A DNA stretch of 40,112 bases, taken from the NCBI RefSeq assembly GCF_000426245.1, contig NZ_AUEZ01000074.1:1-40112 (forward strand), written 5' to 3'. A model generated the notes under the pieces. That model saw only the letters and a program-made list of their open reading frames with translations. It made no database searches and was not told where the DNA came from. Source of the DNA: Bradyrhizobium sp. Ai1a-2. GTDB lineage: Bacteria > Pseudomonadota > Alphaproteobacteria > Rhizobiales > Xanthobacteraceae. Both the position numbers and the translations under genes were made by a program. Below, in pieces: positions 8,581-16,513 of the stretch; the first letter of the stretch is position 1; every line of letters starts with the position of its first letter.

Positions 8581-9173
8581 TCACAACTCTCCCGGGGACG
8601 GCCTCTCGTTTTGGAGACCCTCCCACATTTGCCTGAACTCTCGTTGAAGCACGTCGGGAGGCCGTGGATTGGTTTGAACAAGCTTGACGAACTCGCCGAG
8701 GCGGCGTCGGCACAGCAGTGCCATCAAAATCTCGTTTACGCTCGCCTCAGGCTGGTCCGCCAGAAACAGGGTGGTCGTGAGTTGGCACCGCTCGAAATAT
8801 TCGGAGAGCAGATCGCGCCGATCGACACCCGGGAAGCCAAGGCAGCGTCCCCAAATAGTCGTCACTTCGTTCGGGATATTGCCGGCCAGGGCCTGGACCA
8901 AAGGATCTACGCTCTCGCCATCGAATTCGCACATGAACACCAGATAGTCCGACTTGAGCCATCGAACTTCGCCGGCGTGCCTTGATAGGCGAGCCGGTCG
9001 ACAATGAACATTCGCGCCATGTGGATGATCGGCACATGGCTGAGAGGCGAGCCGCGCGGATAGGTTTGCGGGTCATCCAGCGTGCGCAGGAACGCACGCA
9101 GATCGTCCGATTGATTGGTTGCAATTGGAAACAGGCCTGTGAAGCCGTACTTCTCACCGTTTTGATTCGCCAC
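8581..9173 (-). pseudogene. small DyP-operon protein of unknown function, broken by a one-base frameshift
   Basis: Two overlapping minus-strand frames are halves of one protein of about 198 residues. The first runs from the ATG at 9173 (MANQNGEKYGFTGLFPI…) through YQGTPAKFD and then shifts. The second frame continues with WLKSDYLVFMCEFDG to the stop at 8581. Restoring one base near 8959-8963 (for example GAT-TGG instead of GATGG) joins them cleanly. The second frame keeps coding character to its natural stop, so the lesion is recent or a sequencing error. The DYLVFMCEFDG and following IWGRCLGFPG segments resemble DYLFFLSTFNG and FWSVGYP of the next upstream gene, so the two look like paralogues. 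The function is unknown. The hydrophobic-strand/helix pattern could be a ferredoxin-like fold (inference). Confidence 0.7.
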
Positions 9174-9199
9174 GTCGCGAACTCCGTTCGACTGGCCTG

Positions 9200-9802
9200 C
9201 TACACTGGTCCAAACGTACCGAGCTTGTTCTGCACGCTGATCAGCAAGCGATCGAACTCGACCGCAAATCGTTCGGGTGACAGACCGCTTGAGCTCTGAA
9301 AAAGCTTTTCGACTTCGTTGCGCAACTCGAGTGCTGAGCGCACATCGCGCACGGATGCGCCCGGATACGCGCTGTAGGAATGATCCGACTCGACCTGGTT
9401 GCGCTGGATGTAGGCCTTGAGCGGCCCGACCGGACGGGCGAAGGGATATCCCACGCTCCAGAACCAGACGAGGTCGAGCGGTTTGTAGAGCACGTCGGCG
9501 AAGGCTTCGATGTAAGGTCCCCAGGGACCGTTGAACGTGCTCAGAAAGAACAAATAATCGTAGTGCAAATCTTCCGCCGGCTGGCTGTCGCTCACCCGCG
9601 GAAAGCTGTCGCGCTTGACGACAACCCAGTGAACGAAGGGCAGAAACGCCAGCTCCTTCGCCGTGACCTGGGTCGATTTGAAGCGATCGAAGATAACCAG
9701 CAGCAGCCCGACGACAAAGGTGCCGAACCGCGTCATCGGCGTTATCACATTGAAAGTAACGGCCTTGCCTAATCCATACTGATTACGCGCGCGATCAGCC
9801 AT
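9200..9802 (-). CDS. DyP-operon protein of unknown function, paralogue of the downstream gene
   Basis: About 200 residues from the ATG at 9802. A hydrophobic stretch near residue 30 (RFGTFVVGLLLVIFDRF) could be a membrane segment or a buried strand. It is followed by FLPFVHWVVV, then LHYDYLFFLSTFNGPWGPYIEAFADVL and a Tyr/Trp-rich region, ending in a basic/acidic helical tail. The DYLxFxxxFxG segment is shared with the broken gene downstream. The open frame continues upstream to a TTG at 9889, but that extension starts in AT-rich intergenic DNA. The ATG at 9817 is a close alternative start. It is the first gene of the minus-strand peroxidase/cyclase operon, 26 bases from the next. I do not recognise a named family. 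Confidence 0.65.
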   Translation of the reverse strand: MADRARNQYGLGKAVTFNVITPMTRFGTFVVGLLLVIFDRFKSTQVTAKELAFLPFVHWVVVKRDSFPRVSDSQPAEDLHYDYLFFLSTFNGPWGPYIEAFADVLYKPLDLVWFWSVGYPFARPVGPLKAYIQRNQVESDHSYSAYPGASVRDVRSALELRNEVEKLFQSSSGLSPERFAVEFDRLLISVQNKLGTFGPV

Positions 9803-10183
9803 GCAATGTCTCGCCATCAATAAAGTGGACTCGGCGAGACACGCCGGCTCGCGCCCACCTGGATAATAATACCTTTGAAAATAGTACAACGTCAGGTAAA
9901 AACGTTACTACTATTATCGAAAGTCCCTGCTTCGTCCAGTGCAATGAATGTTGTCGTGCACTACTGACTCTCGCACATCCGGCATGCGTTGCTAATGCCG
10001 AGCAGCATCACAGGTCTGTCATACAGCTGAACATCCATGTGATCGCGCGCGTGAGCGATCGTCTGCGCGCGATGATGTGGGCGATCATGCCACCGGTTTC
10101 GGATGCTGTTTTGGCGGGCAACTTTTCCGGCGTTGGCGCGACCAACCATTGAGGTGGTCCTGACAGGGCACAGGAAACAAGCC
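9803..10183. other. divergent promoter region between peroxidase operon and esterase gene
   Basis: There is no convincing gene in these 381 bases. The stretch 9865-9920 is clearly AT-richer than its surroundings and probably carries the promoter of the minus-strand operon. A loose candidate read on the minus strand is TTGTAC, 17 bases, TTATCC just upstream of 9860. Nearer the esterase gene there are several gatcg/cgcgcg-rich short palindromes without clear meaning. Confidence 0.4.
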
Positions 10184-11071
10184 GTGACAGCCAATGAAAT
10201 CGACGCCATTCGCGCGCTGCTCGCATCAAAGCCGCGGCCGATCGGATGGACCGAGCGGCGCGAACGTCTCGACGAAGTGGGTTCGGTCTGGCCGGTGGCC
10301 GATGACGTGAAGCTCCAAACAGTCGATTGCGACGGCGTGCCCGGCGAATGGTCGCTTGCGCCAGGCAGCGAGCCATCACGCGTGCTGCTCTATTTCCACG
10401 GTGGCGGCTACTGCTCCGGATCGCTTCTGAGCCACCGCCGGTTGGTCAGCGAAGCCGGGCGCGCCGCGCGTGTTCGAACGCTCGCCATCGATTACCGCCG
10501 CGCGCCGGAGCACCCCTATCCGGCCGCGCATGAGGATGCGGTGCGGGCCTGGCACTTCCTGCGCGGGCAAGACATTCCGGCGCATTGCATCGCCGTCGGT
10601 GGCGACAGCGCCGGCGGCAACCTTGCGCTGGGACTGATCGGCCGTCTGCTGCAAGAGGGTGCGGGCTTGCCCGGCTGCGCCTGGCTGATCTCGCCATGGA
10701 CCGATCTCACGATGTCCGGCGCAACCCTTGAGGCCAAGGACGCCGTCGACCCGATCATCCACAAGACCTATCTGGAGGAGCTCGCGGACGCCTATGTGCC
10801 TGACACCATCGATCGCAGCTCACCGCTCGTCTCGCCCTTGTTTGGCGATTTCGCCGGCTATCCCCCGATGCTGATCCAGGTCGGATCGGCTGAGACGCTG
10901 CTGGCGGATGCCACGCGGCTCGCCGCGGCGGCCGGCGCCGCCGATGTTGAGGTGACGCTGGAGATCTGGCCCCACATGATCCACGCATGGCCGATGTGGA
11001 ATGCGAAGCTCAGCGCCGGCCGCCACGCGCTGTCCAACGCAGGGCAATTCATCCGCGCCCGCCTTACATAG
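10184..11071 (+). CDS. HSL-family alpha/beta hydrolase (esterase/lipase)
   Basis: A 295-residue esterase of the hormone-sensitive-lipase group (bacterial family IV). The oxyanion motif HGGGY is at 72-76, the nucleophile elbow GGDSAGG has Ser142, and YRRAPEHPYPAA is the family's conserved block. The catalytic Asp/His are expected in the C-terminal third (HMIHAWPMW gives the histidine). The GTG at 10184 is chosen because AGGAAA precedes it at normal spacing and family members start there; the frame is open for 27 further codons without resemblance. No signal peptide is seen, so it is cytosolic. Substrates are likely short-chain acyl esters. It appears to be monocistronic. Confidence 0.88.
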   Translation: MTANEIDAIRALLASKPRPIGWTERRERLDEVGSVWPVADDVKLQTVDCDGVPGEWSLAPGSEPSRVLLYFHGGGYCSGSLLSHRRLVSEAGRAARVRTLAIDYRRAPEHPYPAAHEDAVRAWHFLRGQDIPAHCIAVGGDSAGGNLALGLIGRLLQEGAGLPGCAWLISPWTDLTMSGATLEAKDAVDPIIHKTYLEELADAYVPDTIDRSSPLVSPLFGDFAGYPPMLIQVGSAETLLADATRLAAAAGAADVEVTLEIWPHMIHAWPMWNAKLSAGRHALSNAGQFIRARLT

Positions 11072-11210
11072 CTCGTCGAGCGATCCAAAAATCTCGATTT
11101 CGCAGGTTTTTAAGGCCAATGCGTCCCAATACGGAACAAATCACGGGGGTTTTAGGCCCGCAGAGGTTGTGGTATTCGGAACCTTTAGAATTAGTCCGGT
11201 TTGGTGTCGA

Positions 11211-11690
11211 ATGATGGACCTCACCCCCGGGAATTCCAGCAGCCCCCTGCGCATCGGTGTGCAACCGATCGCGGTCACCGCAGTCGGGCTGTTTCTGGTC
11301 CTGTTCGGAATCGGCGCGATTGCGCTGTACCGGGTCTATACCGGCACGTCGCCGGAGTCCGATCGTCTCATCGCCAGCCGGCAATTACAGGCCCGCACCG
11401 CCCAGGTGTCCGAGCAACTCGTCGAGAAAACCAAGGGATTGGAGGCGACCCAGCAGGAATCCATCGACCAGCTCCAGATGGTGCAGGACCAGTTGCAGAC
11501 CATGCGCCGGATGCTCGCATCCCAGCAGGCCGATACCAAGAAGCTGTCCGAACAGGTCACGGCACTGACCGAGGCGGTCGAGGGCCTAAGACAATCCTTC
11601 GCCAGCGCCCAGGCCAATGAGCCCGCGGCCGAACCTGTCCGCAAACGATCGCGGGCGCAGGCGAGTCGCAGCGGACGCCGGCGCCGCTGA
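11211..11690 (+). CDS. single-pass membrane protein with coiled coil and basic tail
   Basis: About 159 residues. A hydrophobic segment (VTAVGLFLVLFGIGAIALY, about 24-42) follows a short N-terminus. It is followed by a Gln-rich helical region with heptad character (about 60-135) predicted to be coiled coil, then an Arg/Ser-rich C-terminal tail (KRSRAQASRSGRRRR). Two adjacent ATGs (11211 and 11214) are possible starts; a much longer upstream frame overlaps the esterase gene and is not supported. The layout suggests an inner-membrane anchor with a long helical domain. No named family is recognised. It is a typical Bradyrhizobium conserved hypothetical. Confidence 0.6.
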   Translation: MMDLTPGNSSSPLRIGVQPIAVTAVGLFLVLFGIGAIALYRVYTGTSPESDRLIASRQLQARTAQVSEQLVEKTKGLEATQQESIDQLQMVQDQLQTMRRMLASQQADTKKLSEQVTALTEAVEGLRQSFASAQANEPAAEPVRKRSRAQASRSGRRRR

Positions 11691-12085
11691 GTCGGTCGTA
11701 AATCACCGCAAGACCCCTGCTACCAGAGCATGTCCGCCCTCGCTGCCGAATCCCGATAGAGTTTTTTTCGCGAACTTTGTGAACTGGTTCACATTCGGGA
11801 ACCTATTTCCGAGGCATGGTGCCGCCTACCGGATGGCGTGAGCCGATTTCAATATCCGGGGCTGGCAAGGTCGTTGGCGGTATACTGCGTCAACGGCCTT
11901 GTTCTTTTACAGGCCCTGCCTCCGCCGCAGCCGCCCGCTTTTCACCGACAGCTTGGCAGCCTCTCAGGCTGGTGACTTGCCATCGGCAGGCTTTGCTTGC
12001 TGAATGCCGCCGCTTTTGAAGCCGGTCCCGCCGAATCCCAGATCGGGGTCGTTGGTTTGCAAGTCATTTTGAAATGAGGCCCCGC
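11691..12085. other. intergenic region with a short dyad, no convincing gene
   Basis: There are 395 bases without a credible frame. An AT-rich run (gtttttttcg at 11761) is followed by a 6-2-6 dyad, gtgaac-tg-gttcac (11779-11792), and then gggaacctatttccg. The dyad could be an operator or part of a promoter for the exported hydrolase downstream. A GGAAC occurs here, but no CGTT box lies 16-17 bases later, so I do not call an EcfG promoter. Confidence 0.4.
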
Positions 12086-12970
12086 ATGCGCGCTGAATCC
12101 CTGCCCACCCCGGATGTCATCGGACTGACAAAAACCGCCCCCTTCTCGCGTCGCGGCTTCATGACGGCTTCGGCCGCCATCGCGGCCGGCTACACGCTCG
12201 CCGCGGGTCCAGTGCGGGCCGATGTGATCAAGACCGATACCGCCGGCCTCACTGCGGGCGATGCCAAGATCAAGGTTGGCGATGGCGAGATGCCTGCGTA
12301 TTTCGCGCGGCCGGCCGGCGTCAGCAATCCGCCGGTGATCCTGGTGGCGATGGAGATTTTCGGCCTGCACGAATACGTCAAGGATGTGACGCGCCGGCTC
12401 GCCAAACTCGGCGCATTCGCGGTGGCGCCCGACTATTATTTCCGCAAAGGCGACCTCACCAAGATCACCGACATCCAGCAGCTCGTGCCGCTCGTGAACG
12501 CCAAGCCGGACGCGGAACTCCTGTCCGATCTTGACGCCACCGTGGCCTGGGCGAAGTCGCAGGGCGGCGACACTTCCCGCCTCGGCATCGTCGGCTTCTG
12601 CCGTGGCGGGCGCACGGTCTGGGAATATGCCGCCCACAACAGCGCGCTGAAGGCCGGCGCCGCCTTCTACGGTCCGCCGGTCGACCCGCAGAATCCGGCC
12701 TGGCCGAAGAGCCCGATGCAGCTTGCGCCCGAGATGAAGGCGCCGGTGATCGGCTTCTATGGCGAAGCCGACACCGGCATCCCGGTCTCGCAGGTGGAGG
12801 CGCTCAAGGCGGCGCTCGCCGAGAACAAGAAGACCGCAGAGTTCAAGATCTATCCCGGCGCCCCGCACGGCTTCCATGCCGACTATCGCGCGAGCTATCG
12901 CAAGGAAGCCGCCGAAGACGCGTGGGCGCAGATGCAGGCCTGGTTCAAGAAGTACGGCGTGCTGAGCTGA
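12086..12970 (+). CDS. dienelactone-hydrolase-family protein with Tat signal
   Basis: A 294-residue member of the dienelactone hydrolase family. The N-terminus carries a twin-arginine motif (SRRGFM, 21-26), a hydrophobic stretch and an Ala-rich cleavage region near VRA (about 45), pointing to folded export. The nucleophile is cysteine in GFCRGG (C172), as in carboxymethylenebutenolidase. YGEADTGIP and APHGFH provide the Asp and His of the triad. The ATG at 12086 has GAGG seven bases upstream and is preferred over the ATG four codons earlier. Exported DLH-like proteins are common in rhizobia and their substrate is usually unknown. The last 26 bases overlap the 3' end of the convergent metal ATPase gene. 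Confidence 0.87.
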   Translation: MRAESLPTPDVIGLTKTAPFSRRGFMTASAAIAAGYTLAAGPVRADVIKTDTAGLTAGDAKIKVGDGEMPAYFARPAGVSNPPVILVAMEIFGLHEYVKDVTRRLAKLGAFAVAPDYYFRKGDLTKITDIQQLVPLVNAKPDAELLSDLDATVAWAKSQGGDTSRLGIVGFCRGGRTVWEYAAHNSALKAGAAFYGPPVDPQNPAWPKSPMQLAPEMKAPVIGFYGEADTGIPVSQVEALKAALAENKKTAEFKIYPGAPHGFHADYRASYRKEAAEDAWAQMQAWFKKYGVLS

Positions 12971-15113
12971 GGCGCGCGCTGCCGCCTGCAAAGCGGTGTG
13001 CCAGCAGGCGCAGCGCGTTGGCGGTGACGAGCACGGTGGCGCCGGTATCGGCGAGGATGGCCATCCACAAGGTGGTCACGCCGAACAATGTGGTGGCAAG
13101 GAACAGCGCCTTGAGGCCGAGCGCGATCATGATGTTCTGCCAGATGTTGCCGAGCGTTGCTCGCGAGAGGGCGATCAGCTCGGCAACGCCAACAACGCGG
13201 TTCTTGAGCAGGGCCGCGTCCGCGGTCTCAAGCGCCACGTCCGTTCCGCCGCCCATGGCGATGCCGACCGAAGCCGCAGCAAGCGCCGGGGCATCGTTGA
13301 TGCCGTCGCCGACCATAGCAATCGGACTGGCTTCCTTGAGCCGCTCGATCTCCGCGAGCTTGGCGTCGGGCAGAAGCCCGGCGCGAGCCTCAAGCCCGAG
13401 CTGACCGGCGATCGCATCAGCGGTGCGGGCATTGTCGCCGGTCAGCATGATCGTGCGGAGACCACGATCCGTCAGCCGTTTGACGCCTTCATGCGCATCC
13501 TCCCGCGGCTCGTCGCGCAGCGCGATCAGCCCCTCGACCGCTTTACCGGACAGCAGGACTACCACCGTCTTGCCCTCGCCTTCGAGCGCACTGATCTTTT
13601 CGACGACGCCGGGACCGACGCTCGCTTGCTCGCTCGCGAAGCGGGGCGAACCGACCGAAGCGAAGCCGCTTTTCAGACGTGCCGTCACCGCTTTGCCAGG
13701 CGTCACGACACCGCCTCCGAAGGTGGCGGGAAGCTCCAGCCCGCGCTTCTCGGCTTCCTCGATGATGGCGTGTCCTAGAGGGTGACTGGTGCTGCGTTCG
13801 ACCGCCGCCGCCTTGGCCAGAACCGCGTCCTCGTCCACACCGATCGAGACGACATCCGTCACCTGCGGACGACCGCGCGTGAGTGTGCCCGTCTTGTCGA
13901 AGGCGATCGTCCTGACCTTACCCAGCGTCTCGAGCGCCGCTCCGCCCTTGATCAGCAATCCCTGCCGGGCGCCGGAGGCGAGTCCGGATGCGATGGCCGC
14001 CGGGGTGGAGATCACCAATGCGCAGGGACAGGCGATCAGCAACGTGGCGAGGCCCCGGTAGATCCAGGTCATCCAGTCACCACCGAAGACGAGCGGCGGG
14101 ATCAGGACGACAAGTAGCGCGACGAGCATGGCGCCGGGCGTGTACCACCGGCTGAAGCGGTCGATCATGCGTGCCGTCGGCGCTTTCGACTCCTGCGCTT
14201 GCTCCACCAGGTGGATGATGCGGGCAATGGTGTTGTCGGCAGCGACATGCACGATCTCGACACGCAGCTCGCCATTGGCATTGATGCTGCCGGCATACAC
14301 GTTCGAGCCGATTTCCTTGAAAATGGGGACGGACTCGCCGGTCACTGGTGACTCGTCGACCTCCGACGAGCCATCAATCACGGTGCCGTCCGAGGGCACG
14401 CGGTCACCGGGGCGAACCACCACGACATCGCCGACCGCGAGATCATCGACCGGGACCTCCTCGACATCGAGTGATGCCCCGCGCTGACGTCTGGCATTGC
14501 GTGGCACAAGATCGATCAACGCCTCGATCCCGGCCCGCGCGCGGCGGGCTGCAACCGTCTCGAGCAGTTCGCCAACCGCGAACAGGAAAACGACGACGGC
14601 AGCCTCCTCGGCTTCGCCGATGGCAATCGCACCGAGTGCTGCTGCCGTCATGAGGGTCTCGATGGTAAAGGGCGAGCCCGACGAGGCGCCGGCAAGCGCA
14701 CGCCGTGCAAAAGGCAGGACACTGACAACAGCCGCCACCGAATAGAGCCAACGCTCCAACCCTGGAAACAGGCTAGCAAGCACGAACGCCAGTGCGAACA
14801 GGACGCCAGCGCCGAGAACGAGCCGGCCCTTGGCTCCTTGCCACAGGGGTTGCCATTCCTGCTTCCGCGGCGGCTTCTCTCCCAACGCCGACGACGTGCC
14901 GGCCGGCTTATAGCCCAACGCCCTGACCTTCTCCTCGATGAGGCGCGGAGCCGTGCGATCCTCGTCGAGCCGAAAGGCGAGCGTTCCGGTCGTGAAGCTG
15001 ACCTCTATGTCGGTGACACCCGGCAGCCGCCGCATCGCGCTCTCGATCTTGAGCGCACACGCTGCGCAATCCATTCCATCGATCTGCAACTTGTAGAAAT
15101 TGGCGGTCGCCAC
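12945..15113 (-). CDS. zntA: heavy-metal P1B-type ATPase (Zn/Cd/Pb efflux)
   Basis: A 722-residue P1B ATPase. An N-terminal HMA domain has GMDCAAC (C16, C19). The metal-site helix is IACPCALV (CPC about 362-364), the phosphorylation site is DKTGTLT (D406), followed by the SHPLGHAI nucleotide-binding motif and MVGDGINDAP. The last helix pair contains LADTGAT, the aspartate seen in Zn2+/Cd2+/Pb2+ pumps rather than Cu+ pumps. The frame opens at 15164, but that lies inside the promoter spacer. The GTG at 15113, preceded by GAGGTGA and about 26 bases after the expected transcript start, is the likely start. It diverges from a MerR-family regulator, which fits metal-induced efflux. Specificity within Zn/Cd/Pb cannot be settled. 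Confidence 0.92.
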   Translation of the reverse strand: MATANFYKLQIDGMDCAACALKIESAMRRLPGVTDIEVSFTTGTLAFRLDEDRTAPRLIEEKVRALGYKPAGTSSALGEKPPRKQEWQPLWQGAKGRLVLGAGVLFALAFVLASLFPGLERWLYSVAAVVSVLPFARRALAGASSGSPFTIETLMTAAALGAIAIGEAEEAAVVVFLFAVGELLETVAARRARAGIEALIDLVPRNARRQRGASLDVEEVPVDDLAVGDVVVVRPGDRVPSDGTVIDGSSEVDESPVTGESVPIFKEIGSNVYAGSINANGELRVEIVHVAADNTIARIIHLVEQAQESKAPTARMIDRFSRWYTPGAMLVALLVVLIPPLVFGGDWMTWIYRGLATLLIACPCALVISTPAAIASGLASGARQGLLIKGGAALETLGKVRTIAFDKTGTLTRGRPQVTDVVSIGVDEDAVLAKAAAVERSTSHPLGHAIIEEAEKRGLELPATFGGGVVTPGKAVTARLKSGFASVGSPRFASEQASVGPGVVEKISALEGEGKTVVVLLSGKAVEGLIALRDEPREDAHEGVKRLTDRGLRTIMLTGDNARTADAIAGQLGLEARAGLLPDAKLAEIERLKEASPIAMVGDGINDAPALAAASVGIAMGGGTDVALETADAALLKNRVVGVAELIALSRATLGNIWQNIMIALGLKALFLATTLFGVTTLWMAILADTGATVLVTANALRLLAHRFAGGSARLSSARRTS

Positions 15114-15145
15114 AACGTCACCTCGACGAGTTCGATGTAGCGTCC

Positions 15146-15176
15146 TATATGCAGCCTGTAGCAACTACAGGGTCAA
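15146..15176 (-). promoter_or_regulatory. MerR-type operator/promoter of the metal ATPase gene
   Basis: Read on the minus strand: -35 TTGACC (15171-15176), then an exact 6-3-6 dyad CTGTAG-TTG-CTACAG (15156-15170), then a -10 CATATA (15146-15151). The spacer is 19 bases, longer than the usual 17. An overlong spacer filled by a dyad is the hallmark of promoters activated by ZntR/CadR/PbrR-type regulators through DNA distortion. The regulator gene starts four bases beyond the -35, so the same protein should also control its own gene. Confidence 0.85.
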
Positions 15177-15179
15177 GGC

Positions 15180-15581
15180 ATGAGCGGCGGTAGTTTGACG
15201 ATAGGCGAGCTCGCACGACTGACCGGAACCAAGGTCGAAACCGTCAGGTACTACGAGCGGATTGGGATTCTTGAGGCGCCAGTGCGGACGGCCGGCAACT
15301 ACCGGGCCTATGCAGCCGAAGACCGGAACCGTCTGAGTTTCATCCGCCGCTCACGGGACCTTGGCTTTTCGCTCAATCAGGTTCGGGCGCTTCTCGACCT
15401 GTCCGACGATCGAGATCGTCCCTGCGGAGCCGTCGATGCGATCGCGAGGGAACATCTGTCGGAGGTCGACCGCAAGATCAGGGATTTGCAGGCGCTCCGA
15501 CGCGAACTCAGCAGGATGATCGATCAATGCCACTGCGGCACGGTCGCTGACTGCCGGATCATTGGGGCCCTCTCGCCCTGA
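15180..15581 (+). CDS. MerR-family heavy-metal-responsive regulator
   Basis: A 133-residue MerR-family activator. The N-terminal winged helix-turn-helix is TIGELARLTGTKVETVRYYERIGIL (7-31; start and end residues given for orientation), then a dimerisation helix. Cysteines for metal binding are C82 in RPCGAVD and C117, C119 and C125 in the C-terminal QCHCGTVADC loop. This arrangement resembles ZntR, CadR and PbrR regulators rather than CueR (which lacks the first cysteine). It should bind the dyad at 15156-15170 and switch on the divergent ATPase gene. The ATG lies directly beside the promoter, so its transcript may have a very short leader. Whether Zn, Cd or Pb is the inducer cannot be read from the sequence. 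Confidence 0.9.
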   Translation: MSGGSLTIGELARLTGTKVETVRYYERIGILEAPVRTAGNYRAYAAEDRNRLSFIRRSRDLGFSLNQVRALLDLSDDRDRPCGAVDAIAREHLSEVDRKIRDLQALRRELSRMIDQCHCGTVADCRIIGALSP

Positions 15582-15584
15582 ACT

Positions 15585-15728
15585 CTAGCCGAGGCGATCG
15601 CGATTGCGATGCGGCTTGGCCAATTGCCGTTCGACTTCCCAGAACATCAGGACAAAGGCGGCGCCCAGGCCGACGACGATGCCGAGGAAGACGAAGGTGA
15701 AGGCGGCGGTGGTGAGTGTGTTCAGCAT
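15585..15728 (-). CDS. small single-pass membrane protein
   Basis: A 47-residue frame from the ATG at 15728 (MLNTLTTAAFTFVFLGIVVG…). One strongly hydrophobic segment spans about residues 8-30, followed by a charged tail (EVERQLAKPHRNRDRLG). The upstream extension of the frame runs through the hairpin at 15771-15807 and is not credible. There is no strong ribosome-binding site. It ends four bases from the convergent MerR gene. The function is unknown; similar tiny proteins are frequent in Bradyrhizobium. Confidence 0.5.
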   Translation of the reverse strand: MLNTLTTAAFTFVFLGIVVGLGAAFVLMFWEVERQLAKPHRNRDRLG

Positions 15729-15770
15729 TTCGAAATCACTGCAATCGACGTACCAGCCCCTTGCAGAAAT

Positions 15771-15807
15771 GATGCAGCCTCGATGCTGAAAACACCGAGG
15801 CTGCATC
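15771..15807. terminator. 12-bp stem-loop, possible terminator
   Basis: Perfect inverted arms gatgcagcctcg (15771-15782) and cgaggctgcatc (15796-15807) enclose a 13-base loop. It lies downstream of the glycine-rich protein gene on the minus strand and upstream of the small membrane gene. There is no clear T-run on either side, so it may act as an RNA-stabilising hairpin rather than a classical terminator. Confidence 0.45.
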
Positions 15808-15864
15808 CATCTTCCCGATGAATTTCGCGGCAGCGCCTCGTGTTCGCTGCAGCATCGGTTGAGA

Positions 15865-16386
15865 TCAATCGCAGACGTCAACCGACCTGACGCGCCAGCC
15901 ATATGACGTCAAGACGCGCTGCTGGGCGACGTAGCAGCCGCCGTAGCCGGAATTGTCGTAGTAGCCGTAGTAGGGATCGCCGTAGTCGTAATCGTCGTAC
16001 GGCCAGCCGCCATAGAGCCCGTAGCCGAGCCCCACACCGACCGCTGCGGCAGCGAACGGAAATCCACGACGATAACCCCAGCCACCGCCACGGTAGCCAA
16101 AACCCGGACGGTAAAAGCCGCCACGAAACGCGCCCGAACGGAAGCCACCAGCGCCGATCGCGGCCGAACGGAAACCACCACCTCCGCCGAACGCTGCGCC
16201 GCGGAAGCCACCGCCCCCGAAACCGCCGCCGCGGAAGCCACCAAAACCGCCACCATGGAAGCCGCCGCCAAAGCCGCCCCCACGAAAACCGCCGCCGCCA
16301 AAACCGCCGCGAGCGGACGCCGTATCTATCGTCAAAATTGCAAGCGAGGCTACCGCCAGCAAGGCAACCATCGTTTTACGCAACAT
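15865..16386 (-). CDS. secreted glycine-rich repeat protein
   Basis: 173 residues. An N-terminal signal peptide (MLRKTMVALLAVASLAILT, cleavage likely after TASA) is followed by about 70 residues of imperfect GGFRGGGF-type repeats. A Tyr/Gly/Asp-rich middle and a short C-terminal region with two cysteines (GGCYVAQQRVLT…SVDVCD) follow. The ATG at 16386 is chosen because GGAGG lies five bases upstream; the ATG four codons earlier overlaps that site. Proteins of this build are abundant exported proteins in Bradyrhizobiaceae, but no biochemical role is established that I can name. Low-complexity composition makes homology calls unreliable. Confidence 0.75.
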   Translation of the reverse strand: MLRKTMVALLAVASLAILTIDTASARGGFGGGGFRGGGFGGGFHGGGFGGFRGGGFGGGGFRGAAFGGGGGFRSAAIGAGGFRSGAFRGGFYRPGFGYRGGGWGYRRGFPFAAAAVGVGLGYGLYGGWPYDDYDYGDPYYGYYDNSGYGGCYVAQQRVLTSYGWRVRSVDVCD

Positions 16387-16513
16387 CACCGCCTCCATTG
16401 CGGCCTGCCAATACCGACGCGCCCTGCGCCAGCCATCGCAGGCACTTCTTGCAATCTAGAGGGAGTTCCGGCGGGAAGCCTGAATAATCTGCTCACTTCT
16501 ACGCGACTGTGCG

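Noticed and set aside
8581..8940. Independent 119-codon gene downstream of the frameshift
   Set aside because: Its first ATG falls in the middle of a conserved segment (DYLVFMCEFDG) shared with the upstream paralogue, so it is better read as the second half of a broken gene.
11177..11200. GGAAC upstream of the membrane coiled-coil gene as an EcfG promoter
   Set aside because: No CGTT box occurs 16-17 bases downstream; the nearest is ggtt/gttt out of register.
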